Assembly: GCA_949987705.1 (NCBI GenBank)
Contig: OX465282.1
Span: 97,576,070-97,640,069 of the forward strand
From: Thereva unica
Lineage: Eukaryota; Arthropoda; Insecta; Diptera; Therevidae
Length of the DNA stretch: 64,000 bases
Reading direction: 5' to 3'
The position numbers and the translations under genes were made by a program. The notes below the pieces were generated by a model that saw only the letters and a list, made by a program, of their open reading frames with translations, was not told the origin of the DNA and ran no database searches. This document shows, piece by piece, positions 21,642 to 33,500 of the stretch (position 1 is the first letter of the stretch; the number at the start of each line of letters is the position of its first letter).

Positions 21642-24600
21642 TATATAACTCTATGCAGCAACCGGATGTTGACAAGACTGACCAACTGGGAGGTGATGGA
21701 TCGGACGACTATGTCAGATCACAGAGCCATTTCATTTGAGATAGCGTACGGAACCCCGGGCAGGGGAGACGGAATTAGAACAACGAGAATTCCCCGCAAC
21801 ACGGACACGTCTAGATATACTGAAATGTTGCGCAGGAATCTCGGGGAGCGCGTGCCAAGGGCACCGAAAACCACAAGAGAAGCAGAGTCTCAGTTGCATG
21901 TCCTGCAGACAGCGATAGAGAACGCTTTTCGAGTGGCGTGTCCTCTTACGTCAGTGGATGACCATGATCCCACACCCTGGTTGGGAACTGGAGAAACTGA
22001 AGAAAGAGGTCAGAAGGGCTTTCAACCAAGCGATGAGGTGCAATGATCCGGTTACCTGGGAGAATTACAAAGCCAAGAAAAGAGAAATGAAACAAACTCT
22101 GCGACGACGGAAAAGGGAGTCGTGGAGGGACTTCTGCTCGAGCATGGAGAGCATATCTGAGGCCAGCAGACTTCAGAAAATGATCTCCAGGGACCCGGTC
22201 TCCAAAGTCGGACTCGTTAGTGACTCGTCGGGGAGGATGGTGGAGACGCTGGAGGAAACCAACAAGATCCTGATGGAAGTTCACTTTCCTGGCAGCTATA
22301 TCTCGGGTAAATCTTGGGCTATTCGTAACAGAATGGCTACAAGGATGAACCGAGAGGAGGCTAACGGGGTGGTGACAGAGGAAGGGGTGAGACGTGCAAT
22401 AGACACATTCTCTCCCTTCAAGACATCGGGGCGTGACGGAATATTCCCTGCGCTGCTCCAATGGGGCAAAGAAATCATTGCACCCAGGCTTAGGGGAATA
22501 TTCGTTACCTGTCAAGCAACAGGATACATTCCGGCGGTGTGGAGGGAAACCAAAGTGGTATTTCTCCCCAAGCCAGGCAAGAAGGACTACACCGAGGCGA
22601 AGTCCTCCAGGCCGGTCAGCCTAACATCCTTTCTGTTGAAAACAAGGGAAAGAGTGGTGGCAGACCACCTGGAGAGTACTATGCTAAGGAGGCACCCTTT
22701 AAGTAGAAGCCAGCACGCTTACCAGGCTGGCAGATCTACAGAAACGGCACTTCACCAATTGGTGCGAGTAGCCGAGGGGGAACTGCATACCGGAGGCATA
22801 GCGATGGTCGTAATTATGGACATCGAAGGCGCCTTCGACAAGATACAGTTCAACAAACTCAAAGACGCTCTGGTGAGGCGCGAGGTCAGCCCCATGATTG
22901 TAAGTTGGGTGGACAGCATGCTGAAAAACAGAGCGGTAAGGATTCAGACAGGAGACTCGCGGCTTCGAGGGAGGGTCCTATCGCCCCTCCTGTGGAACAC
23001 CACTGTGGACACCCTGTTCAGGCGGCTAGAGGTAATGGGCGTGCATACCGTTGGGTATGCAGATGATGTAGCGATTGTGGCACGTGGCAAGTTTATGAGC
23101 ACTACGGCAGATATCATGAGGAATGCACTCCAAGTGGTTGAGCAGTGGTGTACGGAACAGGGCCTCACCATAAATGCCAATAAGACAGACGCGATAATCT
23201 TCACTAGGAAGATTAAAGATCTGGATTTTCAGCCCCTCATGCTTTTTGGATCGAGGATCAAGGTGTCTGGGATGGTCAAGTATCTGGGTGTATACTTGGA
23301 CTCGCGACTAACCTGGAAATACCACGTTGAAGAGAAGATTAAGAAGGCGACAAGGGTGCTTCACCAGTGCAGAAGAGTATGTGGACTAAGGTGGGGTATC
23401 TCACCAAGGTTAGCATACTGGACATATACCATGATGGTGAGACCCATCATAACTTATGCCTCGGTGATCTGGTGGACTAAAGTCACACAGAAAACCGTCA
23501 AGAGGCATTTGGACAAGGTGCAAAGAATGGCCAGCGTAGGTGTGAGCGGTGCTTTCCGCACCACACCCGCCGCGGCATTGGAGGCGCTGTTAGGTCTGCT
23601 GCCGTTAGATCTCCAGGTGATGAAGACTGCGGCAGCCTCAGCGATTCGGATGAGACGGGATGCCGCATGGCAGGCGTCAGGAGCCTTATATGGGCACATG
23701 AAGATTCTGGATCGCATCAAAGGGACTAAGGAGCTCATGATGCCCATGGAAGGGATCACAAAAATGAGAGTGACCGAAAGGTATCATAAAACCCTCATAG
23801 GGAACGGAACGCTCCCGGAAGGGAGGCCGGAAGACATATATATCTTCACGGACGGATCCATGATTGACGGCAGAGCAGGTGCGGGAGTCTTCTCAGAGGA
23901 CTTAAATCTGACCTGCTCTCTGGCTTTGGGGAATTACACCTCAGTCTACCAGGCGGAAATGCTTGCTCTGCTGCACGCGCTGGATCACATAAATGATGGT
24001 CAGGTGCAGGGAAGAAGTATCCTTATAGCACTGGACAACCAGGCTGTGATTAAGCGCATGAATCAGACAGAGATTAATGCGTCTCTGGCGTTGGAATGTG
24101 TCCAAAAACTGAACAGGTGTGCGAAAAAAAACAACGTGACGCTAGCTTGAGTTAGAGGACATACAGGCATCGATGGGAACGAAAAGGCTGACAACCTGGC
24201 AAAACAACCTCGGAATTCTGGGGACCGGAGCCATACTCTGCCATTGGCAGAGGGTTGGTAAGGAACTGCATCGAGAAATGGGTCGCTGAGGAACACCGGA
24301 GACGGTGGGACGCTATGACCACGTGTAGGCAGGCTAAGATGGCGCTTACGTTGCCGATTACCGCAGCCAGAAGAAGGATCCTGCATATGCAAAGGAGAAC
24401 CCTCAGATGGTTGGTGGCATTGATTACAGGACACGGATGTTTCAGGTATCACCTAAAAAGAATGGGAATTCTGGAGGATGCCACCTGTCGGATGTGCCTG
24501 GAGGAACCTGAGACGGCCACACACATAGTGTGTCACTGTCCGGCGGTGACGAGAAAAAGGGCTGCCATAACTGGACTCCATTGGACGGAGGACATGAGCC

Positions 24601-24799
24601 AGACTCCCTTCAATCAGCTGCTTGCGATAACTAGGGGAGTCGAAGCAAGGGAGCAATGGGACAACCCACTGAAACCCCAATAAGATGACTCTAGGCAGAG
24701 GGACGAAAAGGGACCCGCAAATAGTGGTCTGATTCGGTATCCCTCGAAAATCTATATATATAAAGATAACGAAGAAATGCTGTACCCTGTAATATGTAC

Positions 24800-24945
24800 A
24801 GAGGCCTACACTAAACATAGCATTTCCACTCTAGGCCTCTCTGCTGAAAGTCACAATTCGACTGAAACGTCACTTTCTTCAACTCAAATGACTTGTCGTG
24901 TCGTGACGACTCGACTTTCAACACAAGGACCTTAGTAGCTGTAGA
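24800..24945. repeat. partial MITE related to the element at 6347-6568
   Basis: Contains TCACTTTCTTCAACTCAAA, an internal CACGACTCGAC-like stretch and AACACAAGGACCTTAG, matching the right half of the 6.3-kb MITE with divergence. Confidence 0.5.
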
Positions 24946-25559
24946 GATCAGTTAAGCAATTTTTGTGTAGAAGATTTTACAACTTGAAACTGTTTCAGCC
25001 GCCAATACCTTATATTTTGGCATCAATTAATAACGTTCGTTGGAATTTCCAATGAATCGATATTTAGACGCTCGAAAATCAAACAACCATTCGAATTCAG
25101 CGAATCCGATGAAAAACTCACTTTCGAGTTGTTCAGAAACGAATTCCTAATTTGTCGAGTGAAAACGGGGCTGCAGGTGGAGGGAATGAGTCGAGCAGGC
25201 TGATATTGGTATAATACTGTCGTGGAAGCTAGAGAGCGTTTGTTTAATAATGGAGCAGTCTAAAAGAAAAGCGATTCGTTTTATTAAAGCTGCTATATTA
25301 TTACGGTGGCTCAAAGGGTTGCTAATGGAGCAAATGGCGTTGTCATGGATTAGTTTGAAGACCCTTTTTTGTTCTTTATCTAAGTCTCAAAATAAGGGAA
25401 TTGTACTCGAACAGAATATGAATGTAGAATTTGTATGTTACACCACGGCCAAATAGTTGGAAGCAAATTTAAGAACATCACCATCTGTAACCTACAGAAA
25501 AGTCACCGGACGATGAAGAAGAATTCTTCAAAGTAGTTGAACTAGAACTGGGAATTCTG
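24946..25559. other. no recognised gene
   Basis: A short open frame at 25250-25456 has a basic start but no recognisable domain, and I do not call it. Confidence 0.35.
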
Positions 25560-26760
25560 AACCCTGAAGTAAGACCCCGTATACAGGCAGTGTCGGCACC
25601 CACAGCTTGCATAAAAGCGCTAAAGTCAACGAGATATAGAAATGGCAGCAAGTAAGAACTTGGTTGTTGCCAATATTAGATTTGCACGCAAAGATATCCA
25701 TAAAGCCACCTGGATATCTCCTGATAGAGCTACTCGCAAACAACCCGACTATGTGTTGGCAGACCACCTCCACCTCTCGGGCCTGATGACGCTACGAGTC
25801 CAACTTGTGTTTACTTCACTCAGATCCCTATCTTGGTATGATCCGGCTTCAATCAACACAGTTCCGCATTATGCAAAGAAATGACTAGAAGCAGCTAAGT
25901 CTTGCGTTGGAACTCGCGTTCAGTGAGCGAAGAGTAAAGAAGAATTTACATATCTGACGTTTTTCTGTCACGACGCTCTTTTTTAAGATTTCAACCAATC
26001 AGCAACAATTGCGGTCACGTCATATTTTTTTCATTGAAATCTTTAAAAACACTACCATTAGTTCTGCTCGGAACGACTGGTTCGATAATAAATGCAGGCT
26101 GGCAACTGAACGTAAGAATGCTATGTTCTGAGTAGTGCAGCAGTCTGGTAGATAAATCCTGCTACCTCGGTAGTATTATTACCGAAAATGGTGGTGCAGC
26201 AGAAGATGTCAGTTCCAGAATAAATAAAGCACGAGGCGTATATGCATGCCTGTTCCACATATGGAGATCAACACAGATCGCAACTAACACCACCTGCGGC
26301 TGTTCAACTCCAACGTTAAATCAGTTCTTTTCTACGGTTTCGAAACATGGTAGATCACCCAATTCATCTCAGGGCGCCTACAAGTTTTCATCAACAGATG
26401 CCTGCGTCGTATCCTAAAAATCCGCTGGCAAGATAGAATTTCAAACGAAGAACTATGGCGCCGTTCCGGCAAAGAAAGGATAGACGACCACATCAGGCGA
26501 AGGAAATGGAATCGGGTTGGCCACACCACACCACACGAAAACGAAAATCTAGCCACACAGGGTCTTGACTAGAATCCGCCAGGATCCCATGGAGTCAGAG
26601 TACCTAGAACAACGTGGAGGAGAACCCTACTAGCAGAGGCCGCTACAACTAGGAGATCCTGGTCAGAGCTGAGAGCTGTCACGCAAAACAGAGTCCGCTG
26701 GAGGGCAACTGTTTCCGCCCTATGTCCCATGAGGGATTAAAGGAGCGTAAATAAGAAAAA
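25560..26760 (+). pseudogene. decayed LINE (CR1/RTE-like): endonuclease end and RT C-terminus
   Basis: An endonuclease C-terminal piece (HKATWISPDRATRKQPDYVLADHLHLSG, in two pieces HKATWISPD and DYVLADHLHLSG) is seen at 25642-25800. RT-thumb and tail sequence begin near 26140 (YLGSIITENGG, SSRINKARG) and run in several frames through a FINRCLRRILKIRWQDRISN block (26390-26440) and a WRTLLAEAATT-like end at 26620. The core RT is deleted. The 3' end reads GGGATTAAAGGAGCG at 26734-26748 and gives the intact version of the site where piggyBac has entered the sister copy at 62048. Confidence 0.75.
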
Positions 26761-26769
26761 AGATAGCTT

Positions 26770-27711
26770 CTATTAAGGCTCTACTCTTGACTCAGTTCAA
26801 TTTAAAGAATATATCATTTGGAGTTTTACAAAATCGTCATACAAAACCAGCAGTTGCTAAAATCAATATATAGCAATGAAAAAAGGATGTAAACATTTGA
26901 TTCTCTAATACTTGTTCAATGTTAATGGGGATAATTTTGTCAAAAATCCAGAAAGTAAAGAAACGATTTTTGGGTAATTTCTTGCAAATCAAGAAGATAA
27001 CATAAATGTTGATTAATGCTTTTTGAGATACCCACATATATACAAAAAATTGTCAATTGACAACTTGCAAGAAATCGCAGGACCGAAAACCTCCGGCTAA
27101 TTCCTGCACTAGGGGAAGTGAAAATTTCCCCGCTTTTTCTTGCATGAGAAAGTAAAGAAACACAAATTGGGTGAATTCCTGCTCCCGCAGGATCCCACAT
27201 TCGAGTTCTGGATCAAAGCTAATATATCAATGTTTATTTTTATATTTTTCTCTTTTAATACCCAAATTTCCTGACATTTTATAATTTTCTATGTTTCCCT
27301 CGCAGAAAGCATGTTTCCGGGCATGCCAGGGAAATACCTGTCATCTGGTAACCGTATTCCCGATTGGGCTGCGTAACAAAAGGTAATGTTTCATCGGCCG
27401 AAATCAGAAGACGAATAGCATTGGCTAATAGATGTTACTTTGGTCTGCAAGCACCTGCCAAAAATATAACTTAATGTAGGAATCAAACTAAAAAACTCCC
27501 ACCCTCTCCTCTTAATTTTTTTTTTTAAATACATATATAATGTTGGGCCTATTGAAGAAAGGCAATAGGATTGATACATGAAAACATAAAAATATGTATA
27601 AATGCAATTTTTATGAGGGTTTCTAATTAGTTGTCCGTGACTATATGGTTCGAAAGTTTGGACAATTAAAAAACGCAGACGATGAAGATTCAAATGGAAA
27701 ATCCTTCGTTC
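26770..27711. other. AT-rich stretch holding a 200-bp repeat
   Basis: Apart from the repeat at 27025-27222, nothing is recognised. Confidence 0.4.
27025..27222 (+). repeat. interspersed repeat shared with 35525-35722
   Basis: About 200 bp, from GATACCCACATA through CTTGCAAGAAATCGCAGG to CATTCGAGTTCTGGA, is over 90 percent identical and in the same orientation as the segment inside the gypsy-like remnant at 35525-35722. Element type unknown. Confidence 0.8.
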
Positions 27712-27880
27712 GATTTAAGCGTCAAACAGATCCAATCCGTTCCGTCCGTTTATAAAGTTGGAAAATTGACATTTCCATAAGCTTTCAATGAAACGAACGC
27801 TCGGTAGCCACAATCAAGCGGACGGAATGGAGAACAGCAAAGAAAAAACGGAAGCGGAGCGGATTGAATTCTACAAAAGA
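27712..27880. mobile_element. MITE copy, TTCCGTCCGTT family
   Basis: Contains CCGTTCCGTCCGTTTATAAA, the GACATTTCCATAA block and AACAAAGAAAAAACG-type right arm shared with copies near 7860 and 62640-62975. Confidence 0.6.
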
Positions 27881-28820
27881 ATATAGGTAGATGGCATTAG
27901 AAAGGAAGGAGTTATATGAAAGCAGAAAAATCCAAACATTGCCAAAGTCAGCGTTACCAACTTAGTGGTTTTACCACTTGATCTAGTCCTAGTGGCTTAG
28001 GCCTGCCAGCTAGTGGGAAAAATCGTATCTAGTGGCTAGTGGATTTTTCGGTGGTAAGAGGAAAGTATAAAACTCTTCAATAATAGTGTTGGCCATGCAC
28101 TGAACCATAATAAAACAACAATTACTACTGACCAAATAATTTACTTAAATAAAAACCATAAGTTTATTGTCAAAGTTGATGAACAGTGGCATCAAATGCA
28201 TCTTTTGAAGTGGAATGAAACCAAAAATACCAACAAGTTTTCGTATGAAATTCTGCAGTTTAAAGAAACATCAAAAGTAATTCGATTTGAATAATTTTTC
28301 GCCCAATTTTGCTTTTTCATTACATTACTACCACATTCGAACACCGATATTGACAGGCTTTAGCAGTATAAACATTTCCCAGAATAAGTGAAATTCTAAC
28401 CTCAGGTGTCCTTTATATATTAACGTCGTTCATACCATGGTGCAATGCCTAGTAGGAAGCTTAGTTCGAAGAATAGAAAAAGGATAGGTTAAAGGAAGTC
28501 TAGGGGGAGGTGGAGGTGACGACGGCAGTCTCAGACTACCAGGCGGAACAAGGAGATGTGTCGTCAAAGTCAGGCAAAACAAAGTCCCAACCTAAGTGGA
28601 ACTTTGGTGCCCCAATTAACCAGATAAGCCGACAAGATGCGTTATTAGAGTCCGCGTATACCCTTAGAGTGCCGGCGAATGTCTCCGGCGTCACCTACCT
28701 CTGTTCAAAAATGTTCACACTTTCGCTTCGCCGGCTAAAGTCCAGTTCATGTTTAGCTCGTGGTTGAAATGGTTGCTGCTTTTTCTCCAGAAGTGAAAAA
28801 TGCAAAAGCTTACTGGAATG
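27881..28820. other. no recognised gene
   Basis: A duplicated phrase about AGTGG (CTTAGTGGTTTTACCACTT, CTAGTGGCTTAGG, CTAGTGGCTAGTGG) at 27955-28050 forms small hairpins. The open frame at 28510-28767 has no known domain. Confidence 0.35.
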
Positions 28821-28821
28821 A

Positions 28822-30251
28822 TAGCCCAGTCACTTTATACGAAAAAAAGGCAAAACCTCTGAAAAAATGCAACTGGAGATTTATCAGCGGGATTCTCTTT
28901 ATTTTGGGGTCACAAATAATTTCCCAAAAGTCCATAAAGCCAACTGACCGGCTACTCGAGTTATGGGGGGTCAAAGGTCCCTAAAATCTCCTTTTCTCCA
29001 ATATCTCGTAAATTATCGGTTTTACGCAATTTTTGGCTAAGTAAAGATTGTTCGTGAGATGAATCTGCATAAAAAAGTCCTGTACAAAATTTACGTAGAA
29101 CCAATAGTTTTTGAGATATGGGGCTGAGAAAACTCGGCCATCGCGCTGCATTCGTTTCCGCACCACCTTTGAAGTAGAATGCAAGCAGCGTTTTTATATA
29201 GTATCCGCAGTAGGCCTAGTCCATAGGTTACAAGGTATGAAATAATTTTGTTGGTTACCTCTCTATCTCTTCTATCTCCATTTCTTTCATGTGGTCATCT
29301 TCATCAACACTCATCTCAGAGGAAAATAACGAAATGTGGTCGGCGCTACCATCGTTCAACTCAGGGGCAATGGTTGAATCCCCGGACATCGAATTGAGAC
29401 ACGACGGGCCCCGATAAGAGCCATAAGCTACAGAACATGACAACCCTACTTTTCTGCATTCTGCATTTTATACATAAACCTTTGGAAAAAAATACAACTG
29501 GAGATTTTCCACCGGGATTTTCTTTATTTTGGAGTCACTAATAATGATTTAGACCCTCAGCAATGGGGTTGGGCTTTAAAAAATAATTTATTAGAACCAA
29601 AGGTTTATGTATAAAATGCAGAATGCAGAAAAGTAGGGTTGCCATGTTCTGTAGCTTATGGCTCTTATCGGGGCCCGTCGTGTCTCAATTCGATGTCCGG
29701 GGATTCAACCATTGCCCCTGAGTTGAACGATGGTAGCGCCGACACACATTTCGTTATTTTCCTCTGAGATGAGTGTTGATGAAGATGACCACATGAAAGA
29801 AATGGAGATAGAAGAGATAGAGAGGTAACCAACAAAATTATTTCATACCTTGTAACCTATGGACTAGGCCTACTGCGGATACTATATAAAAACGCTGCTT
29901 GCATTCTACTTCAAAGGTGGTGCGGAAACGAATGCAGCGCGATGGCCGAGTTTTCTCAGCCCCATATCTCAAAAACTATTGGTTCTACGTAAATTTTGTA
30001 CAGGACTTTTTTATGCAGATTCATCTCACGAACAATCTTTACTTAGCCAAAAATTGCGTAAAACCGATAATTTACGAGATATTGGAGAAAAGGAGATTTT
30101 AGGGACCTTTGACCCCCCATAACTCGAGTAGCCGGTCAGTTGGCTTTATGGACTTTTGGGAAATTATTTGTGACCCCAAAATAAAGAGAATCCCGCTGAT
30201 AAATCTCCAGTTGCATTTTTTCAGAGGTTCATGTATAAAGTGACTGGGCTA
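28822..30251. mobile_element. 1.43-kb foldback element with 3-bp duplication TGA
   Basis: Two inverted arms of about 660 bp (28822-29482 and 29590-30251) are almost identical, beginning TAGCCCAGTCACTTTATA and ending with the complement. TGA flanks both sides. The loop of about 110 bp contains a diverged third copy of arm-end sequence (ACAACTGGAGATTTTCC near 29500). Each arm encodes the same 67-codon frame in opposite directions (29184-28981 and 29899-30102) and a 62-codon acidic frame ending in an AGGTAACC splice-donor-like site (29443-29255). These look like remains of a transposase 5' exon rather than a host protein. Confidence 0.85.
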
Positions 30252-30473
30252 TGACATTTGATTACTCTCTTTTGAGCGAGCTTTTACGTTTAACTTCAGT
30301 TCGAGTCCAGTTGGGCGAACTGAGGTCTGTTTTATCCTCAGCAGAATATGTGAAAATAGTATGCAAACTGAGGTTATTTTAAAGTTCAGTTCACCAGTTT
30401 ACTCGATATTGATATTTTATAGCATTTAATGGATTCATTTTTTTTTTGAATTAGTGGGATTATTTCCGGTTAA

Positions 30474-31209
30474 GGGGGTCTTCTGCTTACGCGGTTTGAA
30501 AAAATCGTTTTTTTTTTGCATTTTTTGAATATAGAGGATATAAGGAATACGTCTTATAAACGGTTTCGTGAAAAACACATTCCTTCTTGGGTTTTCGAAG
30601 CCGGAAACATAGCCGCCTCCAGCCGTTTCGAGCATTTCCGCGTAGCGCTTTATCTTTAAACGCATTTTCCCGAAAATCACCTTTTTTATACTTTGTGGTA
30701 TGACTTCTACAAGTAATTTTCATCGGATCTGACTAATTTTTTTTTTAACTTCTTCATAAAACACTTCTCTATGCTTCTCCGAGTACGATTTTTGAAATTT
30801 TGTTTTGTTCAATTTTTATGACCCTCAACAGGTCAAAAAACGTGGTTGAAAATACAACTTTTCACAAAAAACCGTATAATTTGAAAAATTTTAAAAATAA
30901 AAAAAATCGTACTCGGAGAAGCATAGAGAAGTGTTTTATGAAGAAGTTAAAAAAAAATTAGTCATATCCGATGAAAATTACTTGTAGAAGTCATACCACA
31001 AAGTTTACTCGGACACTTTCGTCAGTACTAGTTTGACCACTTCTCAAAGGCGCAGGATTCACCATACACATAAGGCATTTGTCATTTTTCAAGTTTAAAC
31101 ATGTACAAAAATAATAAAAAAATTTTTTTTTCAATTATCTTGTATAGGTTCCTTACAATTAATTTCCAAAAATAGACTAAAATTCCGGGCGCGAAAGCAG
31201 AAGACCCCC
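30474..31209. mobile_element. 736-bp inverted-repeat element flanked by TTAA
   Basis: Ends GGGGGTCTTCTGCTT and GAAAGCAGAAGACCCCC lie between TTAA (30470-30473) and TTAA (31210-31213). Interior arms (30683-30800 and 30905-31005) form a near-perfect hairpin containing TCCGAGTACGATTTTT and its complement. TTAA suggests piggyBac mobilisation, but because TTAA is itself palindromic a TA duplication cannot be excluded. No coding capacity. Confidence 0.7.
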
Positions 31210-31213
31210 TTAA

Positions 31214-32290
31214 ACATAAAATTTGAGGAACTTTAGATTTAGTGGAGTATCTAATTAATTGTGGCGGTTATAGAAATCGGTTTCTGGTGGTTTTAAAATC
31301 GAATCTAGTTGTCTCTCCACAAAAGAGTTGGCAGCGCTGGTCAAAGTGATTAAAACCAACAGACTACCATAGATAGTCATTTCGAACGAGGTGCAGAACG
31401 AGGTCCGGTACAGACAGTCCGAAAATGGGGACCAGGTCGCTCTAAGAAAAGATATTAAGACGACGACGAGAAGACATAAGACGGTTAGGAATAAGAAATT
31501 GGAAGACGGGATAGAGATCAACAAAAGCGAACGGAACGGAAAGCCAAACCACGAAACTCGAAACTACAACTATTGTTTATTTGTTAACATTCACGTAATA
31601 ATAAGAATATTTCTAGCGATGGCGATAGGTCTTTTGTATTACTAAAAGAGTGACGAATTATTTACGAACAAGAGAAAACATAGATCTATACAATTCACTT
31701 TCCTATAAATTTGATGTAAACAAACCAATTTTTACGTTTACTGATAAAAGGATATATCCACCATATTTTACTTTATTTTTATCGATCAAAATATGGTAAA
31801 GGGAAAAAATAATATTCGTCTAGCAAAAGTTACCAAATTTGTCCCTAAATATTCGAATATTCGATATCCTCTTTATGCACAAAACTACATGTATTAATTT
31901 CACAAAATACATTATTGAAAACCAACCTAAAACAATTTGAATATCAAAATGAATCTTTTTGTAAAATTGTCCAACAAAAAAAATAATTTGCACTCACATT
32001 TTTGTGTATCGGGCACTGCATTTCAACTCGCCCAAATAGGAAAATATGACACTTATGGCAGAAAATGGTTGTTTGCTTCCTATCGCAAACGCATTTAATT
32101 GAATCCGCCATTTGAAACGTTTTTGTTTTTCTTGAAAATGTTTTTATAATTAAAATTAATACGAAAAGACGTTGTTATTATAACAAACTGCTAATTGGAA
32201 ACGGTACTTTTCGTGAAAGTTAGTAAACAAGTCTGCCAATTGCAAAATATAAAAAAATAAACTCTAAACAGTTTCAATTCTAGAATGCCA
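31214..32290. other. no recognised gene
   Basis: A minus-strand frame at 31524-31255 has a hydrophobic start but no known domain, and an overlapping plus-strand frame is equally open; neither is called. Confidence 0.35.
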
Positions 32291-32293
32291 TAT

Positions 32294-32634
32294 ATTACGT
32301 TTACATGCTTACTTGAAGTATACTTGAAGTAGGTTTGAAGTAACAAAACATGCATGTAAACCTGTCCTGACTTCAAGTATACTTGAGTCAAGTGAATCAC
32401 AAAAATTTTTCTACTTGACTTGAAAATATATCATGTAAACTCGTTTGAATACTTGAAAATTTCATGTGTATTTTGGCTTAGATAAGAATCATTGTTAACC
32501 AACACACTGAAACCTTAAATGTCAGTTCAAGTAAAACTCAAGACAGTTTGAAGTCAAGTAAAAGAACCAAAAACGCTACTTGAGATTTCAAGTAAGTTTC
32601 AAGTGAAGTACTCAGGACAGCATGTAAACGTAAT
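32294..32634. mobile_element. MITE rich in ACTTGAAGT repeats
   Basis: Inverted ends ATTACGTTTACATGCT and AGCATGTAAACGTAAT; interior made of repeated ACTTGAAG and its complement. Non-coding; target duplication unclear in the AT-rich flank. Confidence 0.65.
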
Positions 32635-32639
32635 AATAT

Positions 32640-33500
32640 ACATTCGTAAAAAGATAATTTAAAAAAATTTTAGTTTGAAAAGATATTTGTAAATTTATTT
32701 AACTTCATAATAATAAGACAGTTTTTAAACAAAAATAAATCGATAAAGCCCATGATTACAAACCGTTAACCCATGGTGTCCACGGGAAATTTTTCAGGCA
32801 ATGGCAATGGGTCTCCACTCGACATGGAATTAGAACGGAATTAATTTCCCCAAATAAAATACACGTAAAAAGAGACACGGAATTCCATTCGCCTGAATTT
32901 TTGTGTACTTTTTGTTTTGTGAGAAGGGACTTCGAGCGGAATTCTGTTGGTAATATATCACTTGTAAAACTTTCTAATAGATGGCTCTGCAGGTAAATTG
33001 GCATGGGGACTTGACTCCCTATCCTCATAGGAATAAATTAGATAGGAGATAGGATTATTTATTATTCTTTTATTATAGTTGTTCACCCGAAGGCTCTACA
33101 AAGAGAACTAATTTCTTATTCTAAAACAATTCATAAATTAAACGTTAAAATACATCAATGCTTACTTATTCTAAAATTAAATCTAAATTTGGTCTAAAGC
33201 AAAGTATTTTTGTTTCGTTTGTGTACAGTGGTTCTTCTGTAACATGTTGTTGTGTATGATCGTTTAGCCAAATTACACGACCTATCACTTTCCCAGACTC
33301 ACTTTCCAATCACTTCCAATAAACCGGTTTTTTAGACTAGGGGGCGCAGGGAAGTGCATGTGTTGGTCTCACTTGTGAATCCAAGAAAAATTTCGGTCTC
33401 ACAGCAATTTACACTAACACAAGCATAACTTTCTTCGCTGGGACTGCGATAATTATAAGAATTTTTGTTGTTTTGTGCACAACCACATAGACAATAGAAT
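32640..33500. other. no recognised gene
   Basis: No element ends or coding frame supported. Confidence 0.35.

Larger units (their letters stand above)
19383..24683 (+). pseudogene. LINE ORF2: endonuclease, reverse transcriptase, RNase H (broken)
   Basis: The APE-type endonuclease spans 19383-19980 and continues at 21644 (VCQLNLHHSRAAS, IALIQEPW, GCDANAHNTVWGS and, after the insertion, SDHRAISFE). The RT follows (SGRDGIFPALLQWG, VVIMDIEGAFD, GYADDVAIVA, KYLGVYLDSRLTW). The block that should precede VLSPLLW, normally containing a GxPQG motif, is absent by an apparent in-frame deletion near 22970. RNase H begins IYIFTDGSMIDGRAGAGVF. At 24148-24150 a TGA replaces the expected Trp before VRGHTGIDGNEKADNLA. 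A frameshift near 24230 moves the C-terminal CRMCLEEPETATHIVCHCP finger into another frame. Reverse transcription by this copy is not expected. Confidence 0.88.
18381..24790 (+). mobile_element. near full-length R1-like LINE, interrupted by a Tc1 element
   Basis: Non-LTR retrotransposon with a 5' UTR (18381-18750), ORF1 and ORF2 with endonuclease, RT, RNase H and a Cys/His finger, and a 3' UTR to about 24790. A 1660-bp Tc1 element sits inside the endonuclease at 19982-21641. ORF2 also has a nonsense codon, a frameshift and a deletion in the RT, so this copy is inactive. RNase H plus APE endonuclease places it in the R1/LOA/I group; I favour R1-like. Confidence 0.9.

Noticed and set aside
21958..24150. 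intact 730-aa functional reverse transcriptase
   Set aside because: The frame is long, but it lacks part of the RT core, ends in a nonsense codon within RNase H, and is cut off from its endonuclease by a Tc1 insertion.
28981..30102. duplicate 67-aa protein genes
   Set aside because: The two identical frames are simply the two arms of the foldback element read in opposite directions.
31255..31645. small membrane protein on the minus strand
   Set aside because: An overlapping plus-strand frame is equally open, no homology is recognised, and flanks show no splice or promoter evidence.
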